From: Patiria pectinifera
Taxonomy: Eukaryota > Echinodermata > Asteroidea > Valvatida > Asterinidae
Assembly (NCBI GenBank): GCA_029964075.1
Contig: CM057134.1
Span: forward strand, 23,228,905-23,292,904
DNA: 64,000 bases
Reading direction: 5' to 3'
This document shows positions 11,001 through 21,070 of this stretch, one piece after another. Below the pieces are notes generated by a model. The model had not been told where the DNA came from, did no database searches, and saw only the letters and a program-made list of their open reading frames with translations. Position 1 is the first letter of the stretch. Each line of letters starts with the position of its first letter. The position numbers and the translations under genes were made by a program.

Positions 11001-12129
11001 TTACCAAGAACAATCCTCAAGCCAAATTTGAAGTTTACATGTAAAGTATTTCTCAAGTTATCGCGCTGACAAAATTCTTTTGTTTTAGCCGCTGTGACCT
11101 TGACCTTTCGGCCCCAAGGCAATAGACTTCTTAGGATTGCCAAGAACAATCCACAAACCAGATTTGAAGTTCATATGTTAAGTTTCTCTCAAGTTATTGC
11201 GCTGACAAGATTTGTCCGGACACACCCACCCACCCACCCACCTACCAACCACGGAAGGACAAGGCGGAAACAGTATGCCCCTTCGGCTTCGCCGCGGGGC
11301 ATAAAAATAATCATTTTGAAATTTCTCCCTACAGTAACTTCCGGTCTGATGACGTCATAATTTTGAAACCTTGCAAGCTTATATGTAGTTGATAAAAAAT
11401 AACAACGGGCGATTTCGTTAAAATTTGGACGGATGCTTTTTAAATAAAAAAAAAAGGAAACCCTATTTGATGTACCGCTAGAGGGCGCCCTTTCAAATGA
11501 TGACGTCAAAATGCTGGTTTTGTTTGTGTCCTTTATGCCGGTCTGAACACTTCCACAATTTAACTGGCTATAGTATTAAAGAGCTTCCGCTTTTGAGTTA
11601 TACTCAATTTTTATTTCACTTCCGGTAACGGAAGTGAAGGTCAAGCGGTTTTGAGCCCGGGAATAAGAATTGTTGCCCGAGGCATCATTTACAACCTCAA
11701 GCAAAGACGAACACGATACTCTATTTAGTTCTAAAGATATAGCTGAAACTGTTTTCACAAATTTGGCACTTAAATTGCTTGTAATTCGATACCTGAGGAC
11801 GTCATGATGACGTCAGATTTCAACATCTTCGGACGGGGGTTCAAGTTCATACCAGGTTTTATCATAATCCCGTAAATTGTTTGGAAGAAATTCGGTTCGT
11901 TTCGATTTGAGGCTTCTGTCTGTATTTTAAATTTACCTAACTTTGACCTTCTGGTTGACCCGGAAGTAAATGTCAAGCTAGTTATAGGTGAGTTATAAGT
12001 CCACTTACCAACCAGTAGTAGTTTCATGGTGTTCTTCACGTAATCATTGTATTTCTTCCTCTCATCCTTGAGGTATCTGTCAATCTGTTTACTTCGTTCT
12101 TTTAGTGTAACCATTTCTGATTCCGCCAT
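4978..12129 (-). CDS. G-protein alpha subunit, 5' part (exons 1-2), atypical N-terminus
   Basis: Alpha subunits of heterotrimeric G proteins bind and hydrolyse GTP and couple membrane receptors to effectors. Joining exon 1 (12009-12129) to exon 2 (4978-5050) on the minus strand gives 64 complete codons with the P-loop intact: [20 protein letters not shown]. The intron splits the first P-loop Gly codon after its first base, the conserved position in metazoan G-alpha genes. Exon 2 is 73 nt, the size of GNAS exon 2, and LLHQGGYDN resembles the ILHVNGFN region of G-alpha-s, so an s-like ancestry is my inference. The initiator context (A at -3, G at +4) is good. Exon 1 has Ala2 rather than Gly2 and no Cys, so N-myristoylation and N-terminal palmitoylation as usually drawn are impossible. 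Later exons lie left of the window. Intron 1 is about 7 kb and full of repeats. Confidence 0.85.
5405..7145. mobile_element. large palindromic (foldback) element in G-alpha intron 1
   Basis: The left arm (about 5405-6300) and right arm (about 6512-7145) are inverted copies. Landmarks include GGATTGTAATGCCAGAATTA, CATCTTTCAAAACGTCAATC, CAAACCATGCAATGG and GGAGATGCCTTGACAAAAC. The left arm carries an extra 150-bp insertion at about 5643-5795. The loop is about 210 bp. No coding capacity seen. Confidence 0.75.
7084..7745. repeat. two direct units of ~335 bp
   Basis: Units at 7084-7419 and 7420-7745 both run from CATGGTAGTCCCT through GGATTGTAATGCCAGAATTA, TTCTGGTTCCAGAGA-like and CGAGATATCACTTTTTATG to CAATATGGCGTCGGCGGCCA. 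The first unit overlaps the right end of the palindromic element, so the tandem probably belongs to the same repeat family. Confidence 0.75.
7860..8220 (+). repeat. dispersed repeat family R3, copy 1
   Basis: Shares order and sequence with 56980-57360: GGATGCAATTGGGTTC-like, TTTTCAAAATGGC, CATTTCTC, ATGAAAGAT, GAGAGTTCTGAGTATTTTT-like and GTCTATGG. It contains a C10/A10 homopolymer junction near 8063-8086. Confidence 0.6.
8221..9734. other. no recognised gene; T/G-rich low-complexity tract
   Basis: A 120-codon open frame at 8485-8847 (+) has no motif I recognise and uses codons no better than background. From 9060 to 9700 the sequence is T/G-rich with G runs (about 9137-9150 and 9385-9398) and ends in an AAATAAATAAATAAG-type tail at about 9683-9706, suggesting an old retroelement 3' end. 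Confidence 0.35.
9735..10045 (+). mobile_element. tRNA-derived SINE with (AAT)n tail
   Basis: A pol III B-box-like GGTTCGAATCC lies near 9819. The body includes GTGGGTTTTCCTC and CTTTTCCTCCCACCTCTAAG, and the 3' end is ATAATAATAATAA at about 10030-10043. The A-box half is diverged and the 5' edge is approximate. Confidence 0.55.
10065..11990 (-). repeat. dispersed repeat family R1, copy 2 (TGACGTCA-rich)
   Basis: Aligns in reverse orientation with about 41460-42600. Examples are TACAAACGCAGAGTGGTCGG, TTTCCAGTACAA, CATACGTTATTT, the GAGGGCGCCCTTTC block, ACTTCCGGTAACGGAAGTG and TAAATTTACCTAACTTTGACC. It contains five exact TGACGTCA palindromes. Its edge lies about 20 bp from the splice donor of G-alpha exon 1. 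A mariner-like MITE is inserted at 10237-10499. Confidence 0.75.
10237..10499. mobile_element. palindromic mariner-like MITE with TA target duplication
   Basis: Near-perfect inverted arms: CGCTGAAAAAGTG .. TTTACCCAAGAAAGGGTG on the left, mirrored on the right to TTTTTCAGTG. TA flanks both sides (10235-10236 and 10500-10501). The related R1 copy near 42417 has the uninterrupted site with a single TA, which fixes the boundaries. No coding capacity. Confidence 0.9.
12009..12129 (-). CDS. G-alpha exon 1 (start codon)
   Basis: It starts at ATG (12127-12129 on the minus strand) and ends with G at 12009, followed by donor GTAAGTGG. The 40 codons form a charged N-terminal helix ([15 protein letters not shown]) running into KLLLV, as in the G-alpha alphaN helix and beta1 strand. 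No Gly2 and no Cys. An alternative upstream first exon cannot be excluded. Confidence 0.85.
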
Positions 12130-12727
12130 GCTATATCCAACAAACTGTATTGTTTTGCAAAAACAAATTGTGGTTTTAATGCAACCACTGTATCAATGAT
12201 AGTTCAGTTATCTCGTGCTGGCGACATTTCCGATGTAGGTCATTAAAGCAGTCCGATGACAATACGGCGAGGTACAGGAGTTGTGGACAACAGCTTCTGA
12301 TAAAAAAAGCTCCATCTCCATTCTCGTCATCATGCTTATTTGAAACAATCCAAGTATCACAAGGCCTGCAAATAAAGAGGGATACACTGGTTCAACAGCC
12401 TGATATAAATGTAGTCGAAATGACGTATCTATGATACGGTCGGTGTCCGCGTTTGATACCTTATTGCATCGGCCTAAATGAACTTACTCCAACATTGTCA
12501 GTATCTTTCAACCGATCCAGTCTCAGAAAAAGTTGAAGAAAACGCAGAACTACCTACTTTATCGGCCTTCAAACCGAAGTCAGCAGGTTGAATCAGAACG
12601 GTGCAACTCTGAATAATACTGCACCTTAATGCAATCTATTGACGTTTTTTTAAACTGAAATTGAGAATTGAGCGTGACGTTGTTCGTTGACAACATTAAA
12701 TTATCGTTCCAGGGAATTTGTGTGATA
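12130..12727. promoter_or_regulatory. presumed 5' flank / 5' UTR of the G-alpha gene
   Basis: The sequence upstream (minus-strand sense) of the G-alpha ATG. I see no clear TATA box or CpG island, and no transcript start can be placed. Only position supports a regulatory role. Confidence 0.25.
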
Positions 12728-13188
12728 CACTCAACCAAAAGAAAGTCCCCCCTTCCAATACTTTTGTTTTGTCTTACTCAAAAACTACTGGGCACATCTT
12801 GCTCAAATTACAACTGATCAGTGCAGAAATTCCTTAGCAATCCAGCCATACTCTTTATTTGGCCCAAATTGGTAATAATGTGTACGAATTTATCATTTTA
12901 TGCAATTTATGACAAATGATACCGAAAACAGTTGCACTTTTGTATACGTGCATGTTGCAGTTCACACTCACCTTGCAAGTGTACGAAAGTGCACCATTTT
13001 GTTCGGAGCCACTTGTCATAAATTGCATCATTTTGCACACACATCACAGTTGCGGCCAAACAAAGAGTATGGCTGGATTGCTAAGGAATTTTCCGCACTG
13101 ATCAGTCGTTATTTGAGCAAGATGTGCCCAGTAGTTTTTGAGTTGGACCAAAAAGTATTAAGGGAGGACTTTCTTTTTTGGTTGAGTG
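12728..13188. mobile_element. palindromic MITE, TIR CACTCAACCAAAA, TA flanks
   Basis: Left end TA + CACTCAACCAAAAGAAAGTC, right end TTTCTTTTTTGGTTGAGTG + TA. The inverted homology continues inward over more than 150 bp, including CTACTGGGCACATCTTGCTC and AATCCAGCCATACTC. It has the size and target of a mariner-derived MITE. Confidence 0.85.
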
Positions 13189-13431
13189 TATAACAGTCAT
13201 TTAGTTGCTAAGGCAAAGCGTCTGCCGTTATTAAGGAAAGCTAATCCGATTACGTACTTAGACGCTATAGCAGAGCAGTGAATTCATGCACCAAAAAAAG
13301 GCCGTTTCAACGTTGTGTTTCTCAGAAAATATGCTCAGCGGCGTGATTGAAATGTTATATTACAACGGAAAATGAAATTCTCAACTTCATATCAGGGACA
13401 AAATCGCCGTTATCGATGCCGAAACTTCAAT

Positions 13432-14050
13432 ACTGCACCCGATTTCACGAAGCGCTGCGACGCGTCGCAACTCGAGTTACGACGTGTCGCGACGCGTCCT
13501 ATCATCCATTTCACGAAAGTTGCAATGTGTTGAACGCGTCGTAAGTTCCTTGACAACGGCTTAAAACACGCTGCCAGTTACGACGTGTCTAGTGGTCATC
13601 GCAAAATAAGATGAGTCCCTTTCTTAGCCAGTTTAATGCCATAAACATTACATAAACGAGATTATAATACCGAGGCAATGTGTGTAAAGTTGTAAATAGA
13701 AAATTTATTGAATAATTATGAATTAGACTGGAATATTGCAGTTGAAATTTCAAAGTAGCTTTACAGTCCACCGAGAGCTTGTTTTCCTTCAAAATTGCAT
13801 CGACCGCCATTTTGTTTTACGTTTTAACAAATTTCGAGCTGAGATCCAGCGACTCTTTGTTGAATATAAGACGACTATTTACTGTACGCTGACTAAATAC
13901 ATAAAACAGTCCCGAGTTGTGCTATAAATACACATACGATGCGTCGCACTTACGACTTGTTTTGTGAAATGGATCGCAGGACGCGTCGCAGCTGCGACAC
14001 TGCGATGCATCGTAAGTGACGAAGAGTTTGATGAAATCGGGTGCAGTCTT
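13432..14050. mobile_element. CpG-rich inverted-repeat element
   Basis: Inverted ends CTGCACCCGATTTCA (left, about 13434) and TGAAATCGGGTGCAG (right, about 14032-14046). Behind them are mirrored blocks rich in GCGACGCGTCGC and a shared CCATTTCAC(G/A)AAA. The 400-bp core has no recognised gene. Confidence 0.7.
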
Positions 14051-14849
14051 GGTCTTGAGGTTCCCTGTGTAGACATTGGAAACCAGGCTAGACATTTGAA
14101 AAAAGATTAAGGAATTGTATGATTTCTGGGGCTTAAAAGACATTTTATAACATCTTTATGTGAGCGTAGGCCATATACGTGTTTATAATGTATACCGTGT
14201 AATTATAGGTGATTAAATTTAGCAGTTTTTTTGTTAAAATCTTATCAGATTTTTGAAGTGTGTCTAGCAGAATTTTGCCATGACGTTACGTTCGCCCTGG
14301 TGATTATTGATCTGGTTACAGCGATAAAACTAATTTTGCGAGTGAAGCAGATGACAGTTTACCAGGGTGCGTTATACCGTCCCACCCCAAAACAACCTAA
14401 AGCGCAAAAAAAAAACACTTTATAGAATGAAGCACTTTATAGTTGACTTCATATTTTCAATGTTGGGTGGTGCCCTTCCCCACCTTTTTAACTGCGGGTA
14501 GTGCAGCTCAACCAAATAAGCATCATGTCTCTCATCCGTTAGTCCGTACAATTGTTAGTTAGTCCGTTAATTACTTAGTAACAAACGTTGACATTGTCTA
14601 TTGCTCCTACATATTTTGACCGATTTCAACCAAACTGTCGTCAAAAGTATTAGCCCCAACATGTCACATGACCAAACTGGGGTTAAAGGTCATTGGTGGG
14701 CCAAGGTCAAAATAAGGTCAAATTTTAAATAAGCTCAATTAAAGTAGCACTGTCAAAAATGGCTTTGGTCAAACATTAAAAAATGTCCATTGCGACCTTT
14801 TCGTCTGACCTACAGCTAGCTATAAGGTCAAAATAAGGCGAACACAATT
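14051..14849. other. no gene recognised
   Basis: Repeat-like AT-rich DNA. The block at 14600-14720 (GACCGATTTCAACCAAACTG, then GGTCAAGGTCAAAATAAGG-like text) has the look of a dispersed repeat, but I found no second copy here. Confidence 0.3.
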
Positions 14850-15020
14850 TCGTCTTATAAACACTGTATACTTGGTGTTGTCCAGAAAGATTTCGAGGAA
14901 AATAATCACTCGTGTGGGACTCGAACCCACGACCTCCTGCTTGGCTAGTATTACCGCTCGACCACCAAGCTTGCCGGGCCGACTGGCTGGTTCGAATACG
15001 ATTTAGCAGCGGGTACCGCA
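14850..15020 (-). mobile_element. tRNA-derived SINE, family S1, copy 1
   Basis: On the minus strand: GCGGTACCCGCTGCTA, a tRNA-like core with GGTGGTCGAGCGGTAATA (A-box side) and a perfect T-arm GTGGGTTCGAGTCCCAC, then GAGTGATT and AGTATACAGTGTTTATAA. The same blocks occur in the same order in the copy at 61068-61375. The anticodon arm is degenerate, so it is a SINE head and not a working tRNA gene. Confidence 0.7.
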
Positions 15021-15960
15021 CCAGCTATTCATATGATTATGCATCATGACTAGGCCTGTATTTATATTGAATATTGAACTTAAACCACCTCGACGCAAAT
15101 TCCATATCAATGACATTATCATCGTGTTATGCAAGTATATTATCCAAAGTCAGTTCGCTATACAAAATGACGATCTGTATTGTTTGACAAATACTGAGAT
15201 GGAACTCTTACCTAGTCCTGACTGACGCGGTCGCGATACTCCATTGGGTTGTGTTGATTAGAAGAATACACGCACAATGACTCCTATACCAGTAATGTGT
15301 CCGAAAGTAAAACTCAACGTCAACCGATACAGACGGCGTGAAACCCCGACAATACGATGTAGGCCTACTTCCTCCTTCCTTCTACATACATGTCCATTCG
15401 CAAACGACGATTGCTTTTGAAGTATAAGTTCACGAACTGTCTATATGACAAAACGAATTACAAATTGAACTCGGAAGAGGTTCGGCATGCACAACTGCGC
15501 TACACGTTCATTCTACTATGTCAGTTCATGCTCTACTGGTTTTCAAAGTTCAGGTTCTATTTTAAGATTCTTATCGCTTTCGTTGCCTTTGTTATTATAC
15601 GTGTGGCGGTCATAAATTGTTATACGGATTGATACTATAGATATGCAAATAATCTATAATCCCTGTTGGCTTAGAGCTATTTTAAGACAACCTTTGGACC
15701 GTAAATGACTGACTGCAAACCAGTTTAACAAGCGTTATTGCATGTATTGTGAAGGTAAACCAAATCCACTGTTGTAGGCCTACTTCTCACTAAATGGTGA
15801 TGGCATTTTTTAAAGCTGTGACAGGAGCTTCTACATGTGGTCGGTCGGCTTGGTCTGTCTGTCTCCGAAAATTGACCAAATGCCACGCCGTCGTCATTAC
15901 ATGCACCAAGACGGGCATTGTTTGATCGATGCTCATACCAAATTTTAATTTGAAGAAAAA
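15021..15960. other. no recognised gene
   Basis: An 80-codon frame at 15390-15632 (+) with a hydrophobic C-terminal half has no recognisable relation. The rest is unassigned AT-rich DNA. Confidence 0.3.
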
Positions 15961-15982
15961 AACAAACAAACAAACAAACAGA

Positions 15983-16243
15983 AAGAAAACTAGCTATGAA
16001 AATGCACTTGTTGCCTGCAACCTCAACACTTTGGCTGAAAGGAGGGAGCAGATGTGCATGAAATTCTTCCAATCGCTGATTGCATCCAAACACTACAGCA
16101 GCTGGCTTCCGCCAAGTAGGAAGAATGTTTATCATAGAGACCTCAGAAACTGCAACAAATACTCCCTACCTCTTCGTAAGACTAAGCGGTACCAAAAAAG
16201 CCCAATTGTTTACATGACAAAGATTTGGAATGAAAACCACTAA
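15983..16243 (+). pseudogene. C-terminal end of a non-LTR retrotransposon polyprotein
   Basis: The frame ends at the TAA 16241-16243 and contains LAERREQMCMKFFQSL, then HRDLRNCNKYSLPLRKTKRY and SPIVYMTKIWNEN. From family knowledge this is the tail downstream of the RT of CR1/L2/Jockey-like LINEs (ERR..C..F, then R...KY..P...T.RY). The RT itself is absent, so this is a 5'-truncated copy. Confidence 0.7.
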
Positions 16244-16660
16244 ACTAACTAGTGGGTCTGACCTCTAGCTGCAATCCTGATTTTTTGTCGATTTTTTTTT
16301 TTTTTAAATTTGAGTGTTCCCCGTTGTTTTTCTTTACCTTTGACCCCTCCCTTCCACAATCCTGTTGTTCACATAACAACCTCCCTTCCCATGCCTTCCA
16401 TCCCCATGACAACTTCCCTATCCTACTTGTATCAACCTCTGACCCTGTGTTCACCCAACCTTTCCATCCTCTTTTCCCAACCTTTTTTTCATCCTGTGCG
16501 GTTTTACAGCCTGATTGTACACAATTTTAAAAAGGAAGCCTGTTTTTTTTTTGCATTTGAATTTCACTAAACTTTCTCTCTATTTTTACTGTTTGTTTTG
16601 TATCTGTGTACTTTAATACCATACATGTTTTCCCAGCTCCATTCCCCTCAACCCGTCCTA

Positions 16661-17658
16661 GTCCGGTGGCTTAGAGCTAATTTTGGGCAAGATCGTGACA
16701 CGCCGGATTAAAGCACCAAATTTGGTACACTTACTGTATAGGTCCCTAGAAGATATTCTAGAGGGGGGTGCCCGGTTTTGGGGGACTAGGTCAAGGCCAG
16801 GCCGAGGTCAAAGGTCACAAGGTGTACAATACTGCATATAGTTGTCGTAAATTTCCCCAAAAGTCTGAAATTTAAAGTTCTGAATAGCATAAAAGGATGT
16901 CAGGCAACTATAAGACCAACCATATCAGAAAAAAATCCATCAAAAAAACTTGCTAGTATCCAAGTGCCGAAGTAGTGATGCGAAAAAAAAGAACAAAGTT
17001 CCCTTTTCTATAACTTTAACATAACAGAAAGCAAACTTTCTAAAAAGTGCTGAGTCATCATTTTTGGAAATGGAATAAACTCCCCTATTTTGTTGAGCAG
17101 TTTTCTTGATGGAACTTTTAGGTCCGACAGAATCGCATCCCCTAACCAAATAAAGGCCCATAAGTCCGACGCCTCATAGGTCCGACGCCTCATAAGTCCG
17201 ACGCCTCATAGATCCGACGCCTCATAGCTCCGACGCTTCGTAAGTCCGACAAATTAAACGCCTTGTTTTTCCGTTGTCGGACTTATGAGGCGTCGGACCT
17301 TTGAGGCGGAATGAATAAATTGTATGCCTCATAAGTCCGACGCCTCATAAGTCCGAAATTTCGGACTAGTATGAGGCGTCTGACCTATGAGGCGTCGGAC
17401 TTATGATACGGCCCCTTATAATTGTCAGACATCCTTTTATACTATTCAGAATTTAAAATTTCAGACTTTTGTTGATATTTACTACAACTACATAATGTAT
17501 TATACACCTTGTGACCTTTGACCTTGGCCTGACCTTGACCCAGGCCGCCAAAATCGGGCACCTCCCTCTAGAATGACTTCTTGGGACCTATACAGTAAGT
17601 GTACCAAATTTGGCGCTTTAATCCGGCGGGTCACGATTTTTTCCTTAAGCCACCGGAC
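16661..17658. mobile_element. foldback element with ~250-bp arms, TA duplication
   Basis: Both ends read TA + GTCCGGTGGCTTA inward. The arms share CGGATTAAAGC, CCAAATTTGGTACACTTACT, GTATAGGTCCC, AGGTCAAAGGTCACAAGGTG and ATAAAAGGATGTC. TA flanks are at 16659-16660 and 17659-17660. The centre (about 17155-17410) is an array of CATAAGTCCGACGCCT units that itself turns around to the inverted orientation near 17270. No coding capacity. Confidence 0.9.
17155..17410. repeat. 16-bp tandem units inside the foldback, forming a hairpin
   Basis: About six copies of CATAAGTCCGACGCCT-like units, then AGGCGTCGGACTTATG-type inverted units after about 17270. The period and AGTCCGA core resemble the FB2 arm unit GGTTCGATAGTCCGAA. 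Confidence 0.8.
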
Positions 17659-17787
17659 TATCCCTATCACTCCCTCCCTTCCTATGCCCTTTCATGATGG
17701 TTATTCTTTAAATCTCTGTGTAATTTTATTTTTTATGTAACTATTCTGCAATTCCGCTGCTGGCGGCGATAGAATAGAATAATAAAC

Positions 17788-17822
<35 letters not shown>

Positions 17823-18213
17823 GAAAAGAAATAAAATACCTCACACAAAAAGAAGTTTGTAACGGTTCGTAAGTTGTTTATGAACATTTTGTAAATTGAG
17901 GCAAGATAATGTGCAGTAATGTTATGGTCACGTGGTAAATAGCGCGCTATTTTTATGGGAAACTTTTATAGGGGCTTATTTTGGTCAATTTTTCAGCGCG
18001 AGATTTTCGGGTAGGACGGCGGCGCGGCCCTGGCTTGTGTACGCATAATCATTTCATGCAAGACTTTCATGAAAGGCGGTCATTGCATAGCTCATTGTGC
18101 ACTCGCGCTTGTTTGTTTTTTTAACTTTAATACGAAGACAACAAACGTCCTTTCGACTCCTTTGTCCTTAGGATTAACATTAATTCTATCCAGACTAATT
18201 CGTGATACAAGAA
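17823..18213. other. no recognised gene
   Basis: AT-rich intergenic DNA with no motif identified. Confidence 0.3.
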
Positions 18214-18862
18214 AAAGGTGAGTCAAAAAAAAAGCGGAACCCAAACCCTCAAAATTATAAAAGAATAGCTAGCACCAAAACTAACAATGACTGGAAAGCC
18301 AATTTCATAAGCTACTTTTAGATGAAAAATGTACTGAAATTGGTCACCATATTAAACTCAATGATCCTAAAACCTGTCTCGTCAAAAAAACGTGATTTCA
18401 AGAAACGTCGTCACAATGTCTTTGAACATTACCAGCGATAAATTCTCAGTTGAAACGTTAAAAATTAAACAAAGTCCTTCTGAAGGCCCGTCATTTAAAA
18501 AAAGAAGGTTTTATAAATCATATTGTTCGCCTAACTAGGGTTGTTAATAAAGATATTGTGTACCACAGTTGTTGACAGTTGTTGAAACAAGTATTCTGTG
18601 TGATTTTTGTTGTTGTTCCGAACAGTCAAAACACACAATAAATTGCTTTTTTTTTGACGAGACAGGTTTTAGGGTCCTTGCGTTTAAATGGTGATATTCT
18701 TTGAATGGATTGAGCAGTTTCACTAATTGTTTCATCTCAAAGTAGGTAATGAAATTGGCCTGCCAGTCATTATTATTTTTGGCGCTACCAATTTTTTTTT
18801 AGATATGAAATATATTTTTGGGTGTTTGGGTTCCGCTTTTAATGTTTTCACTCACCCTGTAG
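18214..18862. mobile_element. mariner-like MITE, TIR (CAGG)GTGAGT..AAAGCGGAACCC, copy 1
   Basis: Left AGGTGAGTCAAAAAAAAAGC + GGAACCCAAACCC; right GGGTTCCGC .. ACTCACCCTG followed by TA. Mirrored blocks continue inward (TTTCATAAGCTACTTT, CCTAAAACCTGTCTCGTC). A second, shorter copy ends at 27692 with the same ACTCACCCTGTA. Confidence 0.75.
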
Positions 18863-19371
18863 ATAACTCTATGGCGTGTGTTCAGCCATAGGAAACGCGG
18901 ACCATTCGGAAACGCGGACAGCTGGATATAGTGTACCGTACATTATCTCTGAATCGCTGCATCCTGAGTTTTTTGGGCTATCGTGTTCGGGCAAATAAAT
19001 CTTGAACATTAATAGGAATCATTACATGTTTAGCTCAGAAATATTCCAAAAGAAAACAGCTCAGTTGGTGGGATCAGAAAGATGGGGATTTGCTTCATTT
19101 CGATAGAAAGCTTGCAGCCATACAGCACATAGAAAGAGGTAGCAATTATAAAAGGGCCCTTTCCTATAGCAGACCTTTTCATTAATACCTTTGCCCTTAG
19201 AAATGAAAAGAATTTTTGAGTGGATAAAATTAAAACTGTTATTGCATAATAAATCAATAACATTTTAATTTAACTTAAAGAGTTTCCCATTTCACAAAGA
19301 CGAGAAGATTGATACTGAAATAGTTGAAAGTGATACACTGCAACGTTTAACATAACTCAAAATGGATGTAG
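18863..19371. other. no recognised gene
   Basis: Contains GGAAACGCGGACC and a near repeat GGAAACGCGGACAGC at about 18891-18921. The ORF at 19030-19263 (-) has no recognisable family. Confidence 0.3.
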
Positions 19372-19375
19372 TTAA

Positions 19376-19771
19376 AGGGGCACTAGCTCCTGAGATCCCT
19401 GAAAATTTAAGGTTTTGGATTGTTTACTTAGCCTATTTCAAACATCTGGTTGAAAGGAGACCAACCTAATGTCTTACCGTTCCCGAGAAAAGACGGGGAA
19501 AAACCCCACTTGTTTCGGTGACCAACCGCAAACGGCGAACACTTGAAGAATGAAATCGCAAATAGCACCCAAACAGCTCGAATTATGGGGTCGCGGACCC
19601 CGAAATTCGTTCTCGCCCGCTTAATACAGGAATAACACAAAACGCCCAGTTTTGAAAGAATAGTTGGGTGGATGTTTATATCCTACTTTTAAATGTTATT
19701 TCTGATTAACACCATCTCGTTCAAAGCGCGTTTTGTAGCCCAATTGGGCTGTTCCAGGACCTAGTGTCCCT
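19376..19771. mobile_element. TTAA-flanked MITE, family T2, full-length copy
   Basis: TTAA at 19372-19375 and 19772-19775. Inward ends are AGGGGCACTAGCTCCTG and CCAGGACCTAGTGTCCCT, an imperfect TIR. Size is 396 bp. TTAA duplication is the signature of piggyBac-type integration. Partial relatives occur at 4285-4687, 35033-35106, 35511-35945 and 47340-47478. Confidence 0.85.
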
Positions 19772-19775
19772 TTAA

Positions 19776-20464
19776 AAAAAAAAAAACTTGGCATGTGCAC
19801 AATTTATAACAGCACGAATAAAATAACTTTCTGGGAAAAAAAAATATTTTAAAATAACACGATTGCATGAATTTACCGAGCAGTCTGCTGAGTGAAGACC
19901 TACTTGTTCTTGGTTGTTTTTGCCTCTCAAATCTGTCAAGTCAATCAGCAATAATCGATGAACTTTGGCTTGAGATGACGCATTCAAACATGAATAATTT
20001 GTTGTATGACTTTTACCAGGCTGAAAATAGATTTCGTAGAGGGAAGCGTAAAAGTAGCGCGGGCAGTATGTAAAGATGTTCTTCACATCCAACATAAAAA
20101 TATGAAAACCGAAAATAATTTCAACATGAAGAATTCATGCAAAATTAAATGAAAATGTCTTTTTTTTATTATCTTGTGCTCATCATACCGGAGATTGAAG
20201 AGAAAAATAGGTGCGCTCTTCTTTAGCCACCCTCTTGCAAGACACACGGAAGCATTTCAGGTATTATTAATCGTGCTTACGTTGGAAAGAGCTTGCAAAT
20301 GAACAGTGCGCCCATTGATGAGAGGGAGTTATTCATAAGTCGAGTTTCGGAATGCGTATTAATATCGTATGAATTCGTTACAATCGACGGTGAACTTGCT
20401 CTTAGTCCGGTTTCGGGATATTGTTTTGTGCGTTCCAGAACCACAGGGTTGGAGTCTATGACAC
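19776..20464. other. no recognised gene
   Basis: AT-rich. The open frames at 19867-20073 (+) and 19772-20095 (-) have no family motifs. Confidence 0.3.
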
Positions 20465-21070
20465 GTTGTATAGTGAGGTACATTAGTAACAAAAATGCTA
20501 AGGATCGTTACACAGTGGACAAAAGCACCATTTTTTTTACCAGAGCATCTCAATGGTATACCTTTAAAAAAAAAAAGACGGACGCAAAATATTGGATGAT
20601 GGGAAGGGCATGTATGACGTCATTATGACGTCATCAGCTAATTATTACATGAAAAATATAAATTAATAATAATCTTTTTTTGTGGGTCAAAAAAACCTTT
20701 TTGGTCAAAAGACCTGTTTTTTTTCCGGCTAAAATCATGGATTTTGGGTAGGCACTTTGACACCTTGTTTTAACATGCAAACAGTATGTGGTATTGTGAG
20801 ATGTTGTTTTTAAGTCAGAGATAAAGGCTCAAATTCTATGCCAAAAGAGTTTTTGTAATTGATTATTAGTATCTTAAATGTTTAAACTTGTTCCAAAGAT
20901 AAGCGGAAAAGTGAGGTACCTTAGTGATAAAATCGTGACACGGGTGGACAAAAGCACCATTTTCACACCAAAGTATCTCCATTGTTTACCTTTTCGAAAA
21001 CAAGGTAGGATACAAAAATTGGATGATTGGAAGGGCCATTTATTACATCATTATAACGTCATCGGCTAAT
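20465..21070 (+). repeat. left arm of a large inverted repeat (family R2)
   Basis: Two related sub-blocks (about 20470-20640 and 20880-21070), each running from GTGAGGTAC through AGCACCATTTT and a TGGA(A/T)GGG block to tandem (A)TGACGTCAT. Both reappear inverted and in mirrored order at 26376-27115, together with the shared spacer (CATGCAAACAGTATGTGGTA, GAGATGTTGTTTTTAAG). Confidence 0.75.

Larger units (their letters stand above)
16244..17822 (+). mobile_element. LINE 3' UTR with (TAA)n tail, interrupted by a foldback element
   Basis: T/C-rich 3' UTR (16244-16658) continues after the inserted foldback (16661-17658) in the same C-rich style (TCCCTATCACTCCCTCCC). It ends AGAATAATAAACCATTAATA followed by (AAT)n to about 17820, a simple-repeat tail typical of this LINE type. 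Confidence 0.6.

Noticed and set aside
14903-14975. Functional minus-strand tRNA gene
   Set aside because: About seven bases are missing from the anticodon arm compared with the other copy; it is a SINE head.
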